DNA of 54,623 bases, taken from an uncultured Oscillospiraceae bacterium (lineage in GTDB: Bacteria > Bacillota > Clostridia > Oscillospirales > Oscillospiraceae). Each line of letters opens with the position of its first letter. The stretch's first letter is position 1. Made by a program: the position numbers and the translations under genes. Below the pieces are notes generated by a model. That model saw only the letters and a program-made list of their open reading frames with translations, made no database searches and was not told the DNA's origin. The stretch lies in NCBI GenBank assembly GCA_910589085.1, contig CAJUSG010000009.1, positions 1 to 54,623 on the forward strand. The letters are read 5' to 3'. This document shows positions 44,742 through 51,956 of this stretch, one piece after another.

Positions 44742-45437
44742 CTACAGCCCTTCTCTTCGCAAAACAGCCCTTACGGTCCGAAAAGTCAGCCTCCAATCCA
44801 ACAGCCAGCTCTGCTCCCGTATGTAACGCAGGTCCAGCTCCACCCAGTCGTCAAAGCTCAGGCTGTTTCGGCGGGGACTCACCTGCCAGAAGCATGTCAG
44901 CCCTGGAGTGACCGTCAGCCGCTGCCGCTGATATGGGGTATATGCCTCAACCTCTCTGAGAAGTGGGGGACGGGGGCCGACAACAGACATGTCCCCCTTC
45001 AGAATGTTGACCAGCTGGGGCAGCTCATCCAGGCCTGTAGACCGCAAAAATCGCCCCAGACGGGTAATTCTCGGGTCGTTCTGAATCTTAAATGCCGGCC
45101 CGGTCATCTCGTTGTAGGGCAGCAGCTCGGACAGACGCTGCTCCGCGCCCACGCACATGGTGCGGAATTTATAGAGGCGGAACAGCTCTCCACCCTGGCC
45201 GCAGCGAATCTGGGAAAAGATCGGGCCGCCCTGGGGATCGTCAATCACCACGGCCAACGCGATCAGCAGCAACAGCGGAGAAAGGATTACCAGGGCCAGT
45301 GCCGATAATACGGTGTCCTGTATCCGCTTGACGCGCAGATATACGCACCGCTTCTTTGTCATTTTTGGATAGCTCAAAAGATGGCTCTGTCTCGAGGACG
45401 CCTCACGCAAAGCCTTTTCCAGGTCCACGGCTGCCAC
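44742..45437 (-). CDS. Initiating undecaprenyl-phosphate sugar transferase
   Basis: The 231-residue protein belongs to the bacterial sugar transferase (PglC/WbaP-core) family. A re-entrant membrane helix lies at about 40-62 (LSALALVILSPLLLLIAL). Catalytic motifs are KFRTM, GLDELPQL and DMSVVGPRP. It starts the repeat unit by moving a sugar-1-phosphate to the lipid carrier. It is the first gene of the locus. The GTG at 45437 has GGGGGG 7 nt upstream; an ATG at 45362 is an alternative. Confidence 0.92.
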   Translation of the reverse strand: MAAVDLEKALREASSRQSHLLSYPKMTKKRCVYLRVKRIQDTVLSALALVILSPLLLLIALAVVIDDPQGGPIFSQIRCGQGGELFRLYKFRTMCVGAEQRLSELLPYNEMTGPAFKIQNDPRITRLGRFLRSTGLDELPQLVNILKGDMSVVGPRPPLLREVEAYTPYQRQRLTVTPGLTCFWQVSPRRNSLSFDDWVELDLRYIREQSWLLDWRLTFRTVRAVLRREGL

Positions 45438-45501
45438 CTCATCACCCCCCGGCCTCCACAGCCGCTAAAAATATTCTTCAGCAATACAGACTTAAAAAGC
45501 A

Positions 45502-45601
45502 TGTAAGCCCACACCCTTAGCAACGGCCAGATATTCTCCGCGCGCCTGCATTCCCTGACCGCAAATGATAGGTCTGCTTTTTTCAAAGGGTGCGGCTTAC
45601 A
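45502..45601. repeat. Inverted repeats upstream of the exopolysaccharide operon
   Basis: TGTAAGCCCACACCCTT (45502-45518) and AAGGGTGCGGCTTACA (45586-45601) are imperfect inverted repeats 67 bp apart; GGTGTGGG follows the right copy. An inner 7-bp stem (CGGTCAG and CTGGCCG on the minus strand) is possible. It may be an RNA leader or recombination sites for the nearby recombinase. Confidence 0.5.
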
Positions 45602-45669
45602 AGGTGTGGGTTGCAGGCCATTTTATCTATTGCGTTTTTTTAGCAGCTGTGGTAAAATATCTCTGCAAA

Positions 45670-45719
45670 ATTGACAAAAGCGAGATTTGCCGTTGTGTGA
45701 AAAACGACAAATCCCGCTT
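45670..45719 (-). terminator. Terminator of the second recombinase gene
   Basis: A 16-bp stem (45678-45693 with 45704-45719, two G-U pairs) is followed by TTTTGTCAATTTT on the minus strand. Confidence 0.75.
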
Positions 45720-45758
45720 AGAAGCATAGCTCATTCTGCGTGGACCACAACCCACGCT

Positions 45759-46355
45759 TTATTGGCCAAATTCGACCTTGCGCCACCGCTGGAAGGTGCC
45801 GTGGGCCACCCCCAGCTCTCTCGCCGCCGCCCGGTCAGACAGCTCCCCCCGCTTCCAGGCGGCCATAACGCTCCCGTAATTTTCGCCCCGGTCCTTGAAA
45901 TTGCGCCCAAAGTGAACACCCTTGGCCTTGGCTGCCGCGATTCCCTCGGCCTGCCGCTGGCGGTTAAATTCCCGTTCCGTCTGAGCTACATAGGACAGCA
46001 GCTGAAGGACGATATCGGCGATCAGAACACCGGTCAGGTCCCGGCCCTGTCGGGTATCCAGCAGCGGCATATCCAGTACCACAATGGCTACCTGCTTCTC
46101 CTTGGTCAGCAGCCGCCACTGCTCCAGAATTTCGTCATAGCTGCGTCCCAGCCGGTCGATGCTCTTGATAACAAGGGTGTCTCCGGCTTTTAGCTTTTGT
46201 GTCAGCCGGCGATACCCGGGGCGGTCGAAGTCCTTGCCGCTCTGCTTGTCCAGAATGATACGGCTGTCCTCCACGCCAAATTCTCTCATAGCAACCACCT
46301 GCCTGTCCTCGTTTTGCTCCTTGGTTGAAACCCGAACGTATCCGTATGTGTTCAT
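45759..46355 (-). CDS. Serine site-specific recombinase (resolvase/invertase family)
   Basis: The 198-residue protein starts MNTYGYVRVSTKEQNEDRQ, with the catalytic Ser in RVS, and continues with IKSIDRLGRSYDEILEQW and LDMPLLDTRQG. A C-terminal helix-turn-helix (DRAAARELGVAHGTFQRWR) reads DNA. It is closely related to the recombinase at 4953-5567 over its full length. It lies upstream of the exopolysaccharide operon, with inverted repeats at 45502-45601 in between. It may invert or resolve DNA there; this is inference. Confidence 0.93.
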   Translation of the reverse strand: MNTYGYVRVSTKEQNEDRQVVAMREFGVEDSRIILDKQSGKDFDRPGYRRLTQKLKAGDTLVIKSIDRLGRSYDEILEQWRLLTKEKQVAIVVLDMPLLDTRQGRDLTGVLIADIVLQLLSYVAQTEREFNRQRQAEGIAAAKAKGVHFGRNFKDRGENYGSVMAAWKRGELSDRAAARELGVAHGTFQRWRKVEFGQ

Positions 46356-46441
46356 GCTGTGCCTCCTTTTTGTGATAGCTTTATTTTAGAGGAACCATGA
46401 GATGGCGCAATTTGAAATTATTTCAGAGTAAGCGGCGGCAG

Positions 46442-46470
46442 TTGATTTTTTTATAGAAAGAGTTTAAAAT
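46442..46470 (+). promoter_or_regulatory. Promoter of the M19 dipeptidase gene
   Basis: TTGATT, 17 nt, TAAAAT, about 40 bp before the likely start. Confidence 0.6.
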
Positions 46471-46509
46471 AAACAAGTAGCCCAATTATATTTCAGGGAG
46501 GCGGAGACA

Positions 46510-47493
46510 ATAGAATTTATTGATATGCATTGTGATTCGTTGATGGTCCTGTTGTTGACAGATCGGGAAAAGGCGGATTTGAATCATGCAAAATCAACCA
46601 TGGTTGATTTTAATCGCATGAAAATGGGTGGGCAGCTGGCCCAATTTTTTGCGGTGTTCCTGCCCGCTCCCGGAATGTTTGCGCCCTTTCATATTCCGGA
46701 GATCAGCGATGAGGAGTACATTCAAACGCTGCGCGGATATCTGCTTAAAAATGTAGAAGCGCACTCTGATTCCATACGGATGGCCTATCATGCGGAGGAC
46801 ATTCTGACCAACAGGGCTCAAGGGAAAATGTCTGCCATCCTCACCATGGAGGATGGCAGGGCCGCAGAGGGGAATCTGGAAAACATCAAGCGCTTCCATG
46901 AAATGGGCTTTCGGGCCATTTCGCTGACGTGGAACATGCCAAACTGCTTTGGAGCCCCCAATTCCGCCGACCCGGAAATTATGCGTCAGGGACTCACGGA
47001 CTTTGGCAAAGATGCAGTGGCGTATATGCAGGAGCTTGGCGTCCTTGTGGACGTATCCCACTTGTCCCAGGGCGGCTTCTACGATGTGGCCCGTATCTGT
47101 AAAAAACCGTTTATCGCTACCCATTCCAACAGTTTTGCCCTTTGCCCGCATCCGAGGAACCTGACCGATGACCAGATCCGGGTCCTTGCCGGCGCAGGCG
47201 GTATGACCGGACTGAATTTCGGCCCTGAGTTTTTGAACCGGGATGTCCGGTGTAAGGACAGCACAGCGGCTCAGATTGCAAAGCATGCGCGGTATATTGC
47301 TGATGTTGGCGGCGTGGACTGCGTGGGGATTGGCAGTGATTTTGACGGTATTTCGGGCAATTTGGAGATCAGCGACTGTGCGAAGGTCTGCCTGCTGGAG
47401 GATGCACTGAAAAAAGAAGGCTTTTCATCTGATGAAATTGAGAAAATATTCTATCAAAATGTGATCCGCGTGATGAAGGATACCCTAAGGTAA
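46510..47493 (+). CDS. Membrane/renal-type dipeptidase (peptidase M19)
   Basis: The zinc enzyme cleaves dipeptides including Cys-Gly forms in mammals. Motifs present are IDMHCDS (HxD metal ligands), the Glu in LTMEDG, VDVSHLS, THSNSF followed by HPRNLTDDQ, and GIGSDFDG. The first ATG (46525) has no ribosome site within range. The ATA at 46510 has GGGAGG 8 nt upstream and restores the family start E-F-I-D-M-H-C-D; no in-frame ATG, GTG or TTG lies further up before a stop at 46465. The protein is about 327 residues. It opens the plus-strand set ending with EFR1. Confidence 0.92.
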   Translation: MEFIDMHCDSLMVLLLTDREKADLNHAKSTMVDFNRMKMGGQLAQFFAVFLPAPGMFAPFHIPEISDEEYIQTLRGYLLKNVEAHSDSIRMAYHAEDILTNRAQGKMSAILTMEDGRAAEGNLENIKRFHEMGFRAISLTWNMPNCFGAPNSADPEIMRQGLTDFGKDAVAYMQELGVLVDVSHLSQGGFYDVARICKKPFIATHSNSFALCPHPRNLTDDQIRVLAGAGGMTGLNFGPEFLNRDVRCKDSTAAQIAKHARYIADVGGVDCVGIGSDFDGISGNLEISDCAKVCLLEDALKKEGFSSDEIEKIFYQNVIRVMKDTLR

Positions 47494-47516
47494 GACAGAG
47501 TTAACCCCGCTTCTAC

Positions 47517-47552
47517 GTGCCCTTCAGGCTGAACCGGCGGCCTGGAGGGCAC
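47517..47552 (+). terminator. Hairpin after the dipeptidase gene
   Basis: GTGCCCTTCAGGC and GCCTGGAGGGCAC pair with one G-U around a 10-nt loop. There is no T tail. Confidence 0.4.
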
Positions 47553-47635
47553 TGCTGTTCAGGAGAGATTGCTGATCGAAAATATAGTAAAAGGTCCAAA
47601 AACTATAAAATTAGGGTAAGATTCTAAAAAAGTCC

Positions 47636-47684
47636 TTGCGAAAGCATGAATGGTGGATTATAATAAGAAGCTAAGAATTTGAGC
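47636..47684 (+). promoter_or_regulatory. marR-type gene promoter and overlapping operator
   Basis: TTGCGA (47636), 17 nt, TATAAT (47659-47664). The imperfect palindrome GCTAAGAATTTGAGC (47670-47684) lies 5 nt behind the -10 box. The operator before the C26 gene occupies nearly the same place relative to its -10, so the MarR protein may regulate itself and the downstream unit. Confidence 0.65.
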
Positions 47685-47700
47685 AAAGGAATGAGGCAGA

Positions 47701-48180
47701 ATGGATACGCAACTCTTTCGGCAGATATGGGCGGCACAGGATACTGCCTATGATCTAATGAGCGAATATGATTCCCTGCCTCATTGCTATGGCAGCGTGG
47801 TGCTTTACCAGGCGGAGGCATATATCGTGAACCTGATTGGACAGCACCCGGGCATCACAGTGACCCAGCTGGCCGAGACCTTGAACAAAACAACCAGTGC
47901 CTGTTCGCAAATTGTGCGGAAGCTGAGGGCCAAAGGATTTGTGGAGCAGATTCGAAACCCGGACAACAACCGGCTCTATAACCTGGAGCTGACAGAGGCT
48001 GGCGCGGAGGTATTTCAGGCCCACATTAGCTTTAACCAGGAGTGCCAGGAGAAGACCTTCGAATTGTTAAAGGACTTTACCGGGGAAGAGCTGTCGATTC
48101 ACCTGCGGGTTCAGAGGAGGCTGAACGAGGCCTATCAGGACGATGTGAAGCGGAGCAGGGAACAGTTGTCCAGACCCTAG
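47701..48180 (+). CDS. MarR-family transcriptional regulator
   Basis: The 159-residue winged-helix protein has the MarR core: IGQHPGITVTQLAETLNK, then TTSACSQIVRKLRAKGFVEQI and the wing NPDNNRLYNLELTEAG. Such regulators often sense small aromatic or thiol compounds. A strong terminator follows it, and the C26 hydrolase gene next to it has a palindrome that matches its own promoter. Confidence 0.93.
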   Translation: MDTQLFRQIWAAQDTAYDLMSEYDSLPHCYGSVVLYQAEAYIVNLIGQHPGITVTQLAETLNKTTSACSQIVRKLRAKGFVEQIRNPDNNRLYNLELTEAGAEVFQAHISFNQECQEKTFELLKDFTGEELSIHLRVQRRLNEAYQDDVKRSREQLSRP

Positions 48181-48214
48181 GCCCCGGAGACGGGAGCGAA
48201 AAGAAGCCATCAAT

Positions 48215-48254
48215 AAAAAGCCGCGCGGTGTATACCGCGCGGCTTTTTATTGTA
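48215..48254 (+). terminator. Terminator of the marR-type gene
   Basis: A perfect 15-bp stem (AAAAAGCCGCGCGGT and its complement) with a GTAT loop runs into TTTTTATT. It is nearly symmetrical and could work both ways. Confidence 0.9.
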
Positions 48255-48321
48255 ATGTCACAAAATGGCAGGTTTTGAATTGTGCATAAAATCGAAGTAT
48301 CTTAATAATACAAAAATTGCC

Positions 48322-48371
48322 TTGATTTATTCCTAAAATATAGTATAATAAATATGCTTAATAATTAAGCA
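48322..48371 (+). promoter_or_regulatory. Promoter and palindromic operator of the C26-YfcC-M20-PatB unit
   Basis: TTGATT, 16 nt, TATAAT (48344-48349). TGCTTAATAATTAAGCA (48355-48371) is a perfect palindrome around one A and covers the likely transcription start. It resembles the palindrome at the marR promoter (GCT...A..A.TT..AGC). Confidence 0.7.
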
Positions 48372-48402
48372 GTAACTTTTTAAGGAGAAGGAGGTAAACT
48401 TA

Positions 48403-49137
48403 ATGGGCAGACCAATCATCGGCATTTTGAGCAGCAGATCCGATATCCCGCTCCCAGGGGGACAAAACCTCTCCATCGAATATGCCAGCGTCGCCTACTG
48501 CCGGGCGGTGGTGCGGGGCGGTGGAATACCGCTTCTGCTCCCTGTAACGCCCGAACCGGACCTGGCGGAGTCGATGCTTGCGCTGTGCGACGGGATTCTT
48601 TTCCCGGGCGGATTCGACGTAGACCCCAGGTTTTACGGGGAGGCGCCCGACCCCATGCTCGGCACCGTTGACAGCACGATGGACCGGTTCTGGCTCCAGG
48701 CGCTGGAGTTCGCCCTGGCCCACAGGCTCCCTGTGCTGGGAATCTGTCGGGGTATGCAGCTTGTCAACGTGGGTCTGGGGGGCAGTCTGTATCAGGACCT
48801 GTCCCGGCGGGGCGTCCCCTCGTACCTGCATTCCCAGAAACAGGGACGGGACTATCTGATGCACGAGGTCAAGCTGGTGCAGGGCAGCCGGCTGAGTGCG
48901 GTGCTGGGGGAGGAGCCGGTATATACCAATACCATACATCACCAGTGCGTGAAGGAGCCGGGCAAAGGACTGAAGCAGGTTGCCCAGACAGACGACGGCG
49001 TTCCCGAGGCGCTGGAGTCGGAGGACGGACAGATTATGCTGGTCCAGTGGCACCCGGAGGCTCTGCTGGAGACGGAGCCCAGAATGCGCCGTCTCTTCGA
49101 GGACCTGATCGCCAGATGCAAGGGAGAAAATCAGTAA
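48403..49137 (+). CDS. Class I glutamine amidotransferase-like gamma-glutamyl hydrolase (peptidase C26)
   Basis: The 244-residue enzyme hydrolyses gamma-glutamyl bonds. The nucleophile Cys is in GICRGMQLVN near residue 115, and the HPE pair is VQWHPEAL. The FPGGFDVDP segment near 67 is shared with PuuD. PuuD acts on gamma-glutamyl-GABA, but other family members act on other gamma-glutamyl amides. Neighbours favour a peptide or conjugate substrate. AAGGAGAAGGAGG precedes the ATG. Confidence 0.93.
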   Translation: MGRPIIGILSSRSDIPLPGGQNLSIEYASVAYCRAVVRGGGIPLLLPVTPEPDLAESMLALCDGILFPGGFDVDPRFYGEAPDPMLGTVDSTMDRFWLQALEFALAHRLPVLGICRGMQLVNVGLGGSLYQDLSRRGVPSYLHSQKQGRDYLMHEVKLVQGSRLSAVLGEEPVYTNTIHHQCVKEPGKGLKQVAQTDDGVPEALESEDGQIMLVQWHPEALLETEPRMRRLFEDLIARCKGENQ

Positions 49138-49181
49138 AAGAGAATAAAAAGGAGAAAAATTAAACCAGGGAGGTATTTTAT

Positions 49182-50573
49182 ATGGTAAAGGAAAAAACAA
49201 AGAAGCAAAAGAAAGACATCAGCATGTGGACCACAATCATTATTGTTATCGCGGTTGTTTACATCCTCTCTCTGCTTTTGCCCTCCGGTTCCTACCAGCG
49301 CACAGAGAGCGGTACCGCAATCCCGGGCTCCTATGAGGTTGTGGAAAAGATTTACCTCTCCCCTCTTGACGTTATTATGAAGGTGGGGGATCAGGCTTAT
49401 AACACCTTCGGCAAGCTGTTCGTCACCCTGATGATTATAAGCGGCCTGATGGGGGTTACCAACTCCACGGGCGTTTTGGACAAGGCTCTTGCCAATATGA
49501 TCCGCAAGTTTAAGGACAAGGCGCTGCTCATTATCCCGGTGTATGTATTCGCCACCGGCGTCCTGGGCGCGATGGGCTCTATGATCTCCACTGTTGTGCT
49601 GTTTGTCCCGCTGGGGCTCTCCCTGGCGAAACAGCTGAAAGCGGACCGGGCCTTTGCGGTGGGCCTTGTCATCTGCGGCTCCTTTACGGCGTTCATGTCC
49701 TCCCCCATCAATATGCTGACCTGTGTGATGGGCCAGACCATCGCAGGCATTCCGGAATACTCCGGCGCGGGCCTTCGGACCATCGTCACGGTCATCAATC
49801 TGGTCATCGTGTCCGCATTCCTGATGCTGTGGGTCAAGCGCTGCCAGAAGGACCCGTCCATCTATGAGAAGAACTTCAGCGGCGCGGAGATCGGAGACGG
49901 GATGGACAATGTGCAGGAGTACAGCCCGCTGACCGGAAAAGAGATCATCATTTTGCTGCTCTTCTTCGGGACCTTTATCTTCTTCGCCGCCGGCGGTGTG
50001 GCCCTTGAACTCAGCATGCTGCCTCTGGCCTCTGTGGTGCTGCCTCTGGTCCTGGTCATCGGCTTTTTGGGCGGCTATGATCTGGACGAGACCATGAAGC
50101 ACTGGGTAAAGGGGACTGGCGGCATGGCCGGCGTGATGCTCTTCATGATCTTCGCCTGCTACATGAACGTGATCCTGAACAACTCCGGCATCCTGGATAC
50201 CCTCGTATACTACGTCTCCCTGCCCCTGAGCTATCTGAGCGGCAGCCTGGCAACCATCGGTATGTTTATCGCGAACGCCATTATCAATATCTTCATCAAC
50301 TCCGGCTCCGGCCAGACGGCAATCATGATGCCAATTATGGCGCCCCTGGCGGACGTGCTCGGCGTGACCCGTCAGATGTCCGTCCTTGCGCTTCAGTACG
50401 GCGACGGCTTTACCAACCTCCTTGCGCCGACCAGCGTAAACCTGATGGCGTGTCTTGCCGCCGCGAAGATCGGCTTAAAGGACTGGTACAAGCTGTGTGT
50501 CCCGCTCTATGCGATCCTCGCGATTGTGCTGATTGCCTCCATCTTTGTCGGCACAGCAATCGGTTACTGCTGA
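49182..50573 (+). CDS. YfcC-family membrane transporter
   Basis: The 463-residue protein has about 12 membrane helices and family phrases such as GSFTAFMSSPINML and NIFINSGSGQTAIMMPIM, then LQYGDGFTNLLAPTSVNLM. YfcC/DcuC-like carriers move C4-dicarboxylates, amino acids or peptides. Its place between a gamma-glutamyl hydrolase and an N-deacylase suggests uptake of a gamma-glutamyl or N-acyl amino acid. A ribosome site (GGGAGG) lies before the ATG. Confidence 0.88.
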   Translation: MVKEKTKKQKKDISMWTTIIIVIAVVYILSLLLPSGSYQRTESGTAIPGSYEVVEKIYLSPLDVIMKVGDQAYNTFGKLFVTLMIISGLMGVTNSTGVLDKALANMIRKFKDKALLIIPVYVFATGVLGAMGSMISTVVLFVPLGLSLAKQLKADRAFAVGLVICGSFTAFMSSPINMLTCVMGQTIAGIPEYSGAGLRTIVTVINLVIVSAFLMLWVKRCQKDPSIYEKNFSGAEIGDGMDNVQEYSPLTGKEIIILLLFFGTFIFFAAGGVALELSMLPLASVVLPLVLVIGFLGGYDLDETMKHWVKGTGGMAGVMLFMIFACYMNVILNNSGILDTLVYYVSLPLSYLSGSLATIGMFIANAIINIFINSGSGQTAIMMPIMAPLADVLGVTRQMSVLALQYGDGFTNLLAPTSVNLMACLAAAKIGLKDWYKLCVPLYAILAIVLIASIFVGTAIGYC

Positions 50574-50590
50574 TACATGAGCTCCGATTC

Positions 50591-50617
50591 TTTTGTCCCC
50601 CGGAGAGGGGGACAAAA
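50591..50617 (+). terminator. Hairpin between the YfcC and M20 genes
   Basis: TTTTGTCCCCC and GGGGGACAAAA form an 11-bp stem with a 5-nt loop. It may weaken read-through between the genes. Confidence 0.5.
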
Positions 50618-50680
50618 GAAACTTGATTGTTTTTGAACACTGCTGTAATATGAGGAAATAATTGAAGGAGGAGACCCACA

Positions 50681-51877
50681 ATGGATCGTATTCAAAAGCT
50701 GCTTGAAGCGGTAGACCGCTGGGCGGATTACACGATCGAGCTCCGCCGCCGGATTCATGAAAACCCGGAGCTGTCCTATCAGGAGTTTGAGACCAGCGCA
50801 CTGGTCGCCGGGGAGCTGGCCCGCCTGGGCATTCCCTATGTGGAGAGCCCCGTCAAGCCCGGCCTGATCGCCACCATTGACAGTGGAAAGCCCGGCAAGC
50901 TGCTCCTCCTCCGAGGGGATATGGACGCGCTGCCCATCCAGGAGGAGACCGGCCTGCCCTTTCAGAGCAAAAAGGCCGGCGTGATGCACGCCTGCGGGCA
51001 CGACATACACACCTCCAACCTGCTGACGGTGGGGGCCATCCTCAACGAGATGAAGGAGGCCTGGACCGGACGCATCCGGCTGGTGTTCCAGCCCGCCGAG
51101 GAGCACGGCGGCGGCGGCCGGGAGATGATTAAGGCGGGCCTGTTCGACGAGATGCCGGACTGCTGCCTGGGCATCCACGTATGGCCCGACAAGCAGGGCC
51201 GGATTACCCTGGGCCGGGGATACCGCACCGCCTACTCCGACGGCTGCACCATTACGGTACACGGCAGGGCGGCCCACTCCTCCAAGCCTCAGGAGGGGGT
51301 AGACGCAATTCTGATCGCCGCCAATATCGTCATGGCCCTGAATACCATCACCAGCCGGAACCTGGACCCCAAGGACGGGGCCAACCTGAATGTGGGCACC
51401 ATCAAGGGCGGTACTGCCCCCAACATCCTGGCCGACGAGGCAGTGCTGCTGTGCATGATGCGCAACGTGAACCCGGATTCCCGGGAGGTCATGTTCAAAC
51501 GGGTGGAGGAGGTCTGCAAGAACACCGCCGCAGCGATGGGCGGCAGCTGCGACACCGATTTTCTCCGCAGCTACCCCGCGGTGTACAATGACCCGGCGGT
51601 GGCCGATTTCCTGTACGACACCCTGAGGGAGCATCGGGAGGCGCTCTTCCAGGGCCTGGGCGAGCCTCCCGAGAACTATCTGAACGAGGCTCCGGAGCAG
51701 ATGCTGGCGGCAGAGGACTTTGGTTACTACGGGCAGAGGGTGCCCTCCTGCTTTATGTTCATCGGCACCGGCGACTACGCTCCGGCCCACAACCAGAAGT
51801 TCCAGGTGGATGAAGCATACATCAAGTTCTGCACCAGGGTAATGGCGCTGTCCGCGCTGGAGTACATGAACCGCTGA
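50681..51877 (+). CDS. M20-family amidohydrolase (N-acyl amino acid deacylase-like)
   Basis: The 398-residue metalloenzyme has RGDMDALPI, HACGHDIHTS, PAEEHGGGG and a dimerisation domain in the middle. Relatives hydrolyse N-acyl amino acids, including N-acetylcysteine and N-acylglutamine conjugates, and indole-acetyl amino acids. GGAGGAG lies upstream of the ATG. It precedes the PatB gene by 80 bp, and the two enzymes act in series in known conjugate-degrading bacteria. Confidence 0.93.
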   Translation: MDRIQKLLEAVDRWADYTIELRRRIHENPELSYQEFETSALVAGELARLGIPYVESPVKPGLIATIDSGKPGKLLLLRGDMDALPIQEETGLPFQSKKAGVMHACGHDIHTSNLLTVGAILNEMKEAWTGRIRLVFQPAEEHGGGGREMIKAGLFDEMPDCCLGIHVWPDKQGRITLGRGYRTAYSDGCTITVHGRAAHSSKPQEGVDAILIAANIVMALNTITSRNLDPKDGANLNVGTIKGGTAPNILADEAVLLCMMRNVNPDSREVMFKRVEEVCKNTAAAMGGSCDTDFLRSYPAVYNDPAVADFLYDTLREHREALFQGLGEPPENYLNEAPEQMLAAEDFGYYGQRVPSCFMFIGTGDYAPAHNQKFQVDEAYIKFCTRVMALSALEYMNR

Positions 51878-51886
51878 GGGCTGGCC

Positions 51887-51918
51887 CCTCCTCCCGCCCC
51901 GGCAGGGGCGGGAGGAGG
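51887..51918 (+). other. Very stable GC hairpin upstream of the PatB gene
   Basis: A perfect 14-bp stem (CCTCCTCCCGCCCC and its complement) with a GGCA loop lies 38 bp before the PatB start. No T tail follows, so it may stabilise or punctuate the message rather than terminate it. Confidence 0.6.
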
Positions 51919-51956
51919 TAAGAGCGGTAACTATGACAGACAGGAGGATGAATAGA

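Noticed and set aside
45374..45586. TTG-started 70-codon frame upstream of the sugar transferase gene
   Set aside because: It overlaps the sugar transferase gene and the inverted-repeat element and shows no family motif; kept only as part of that element.
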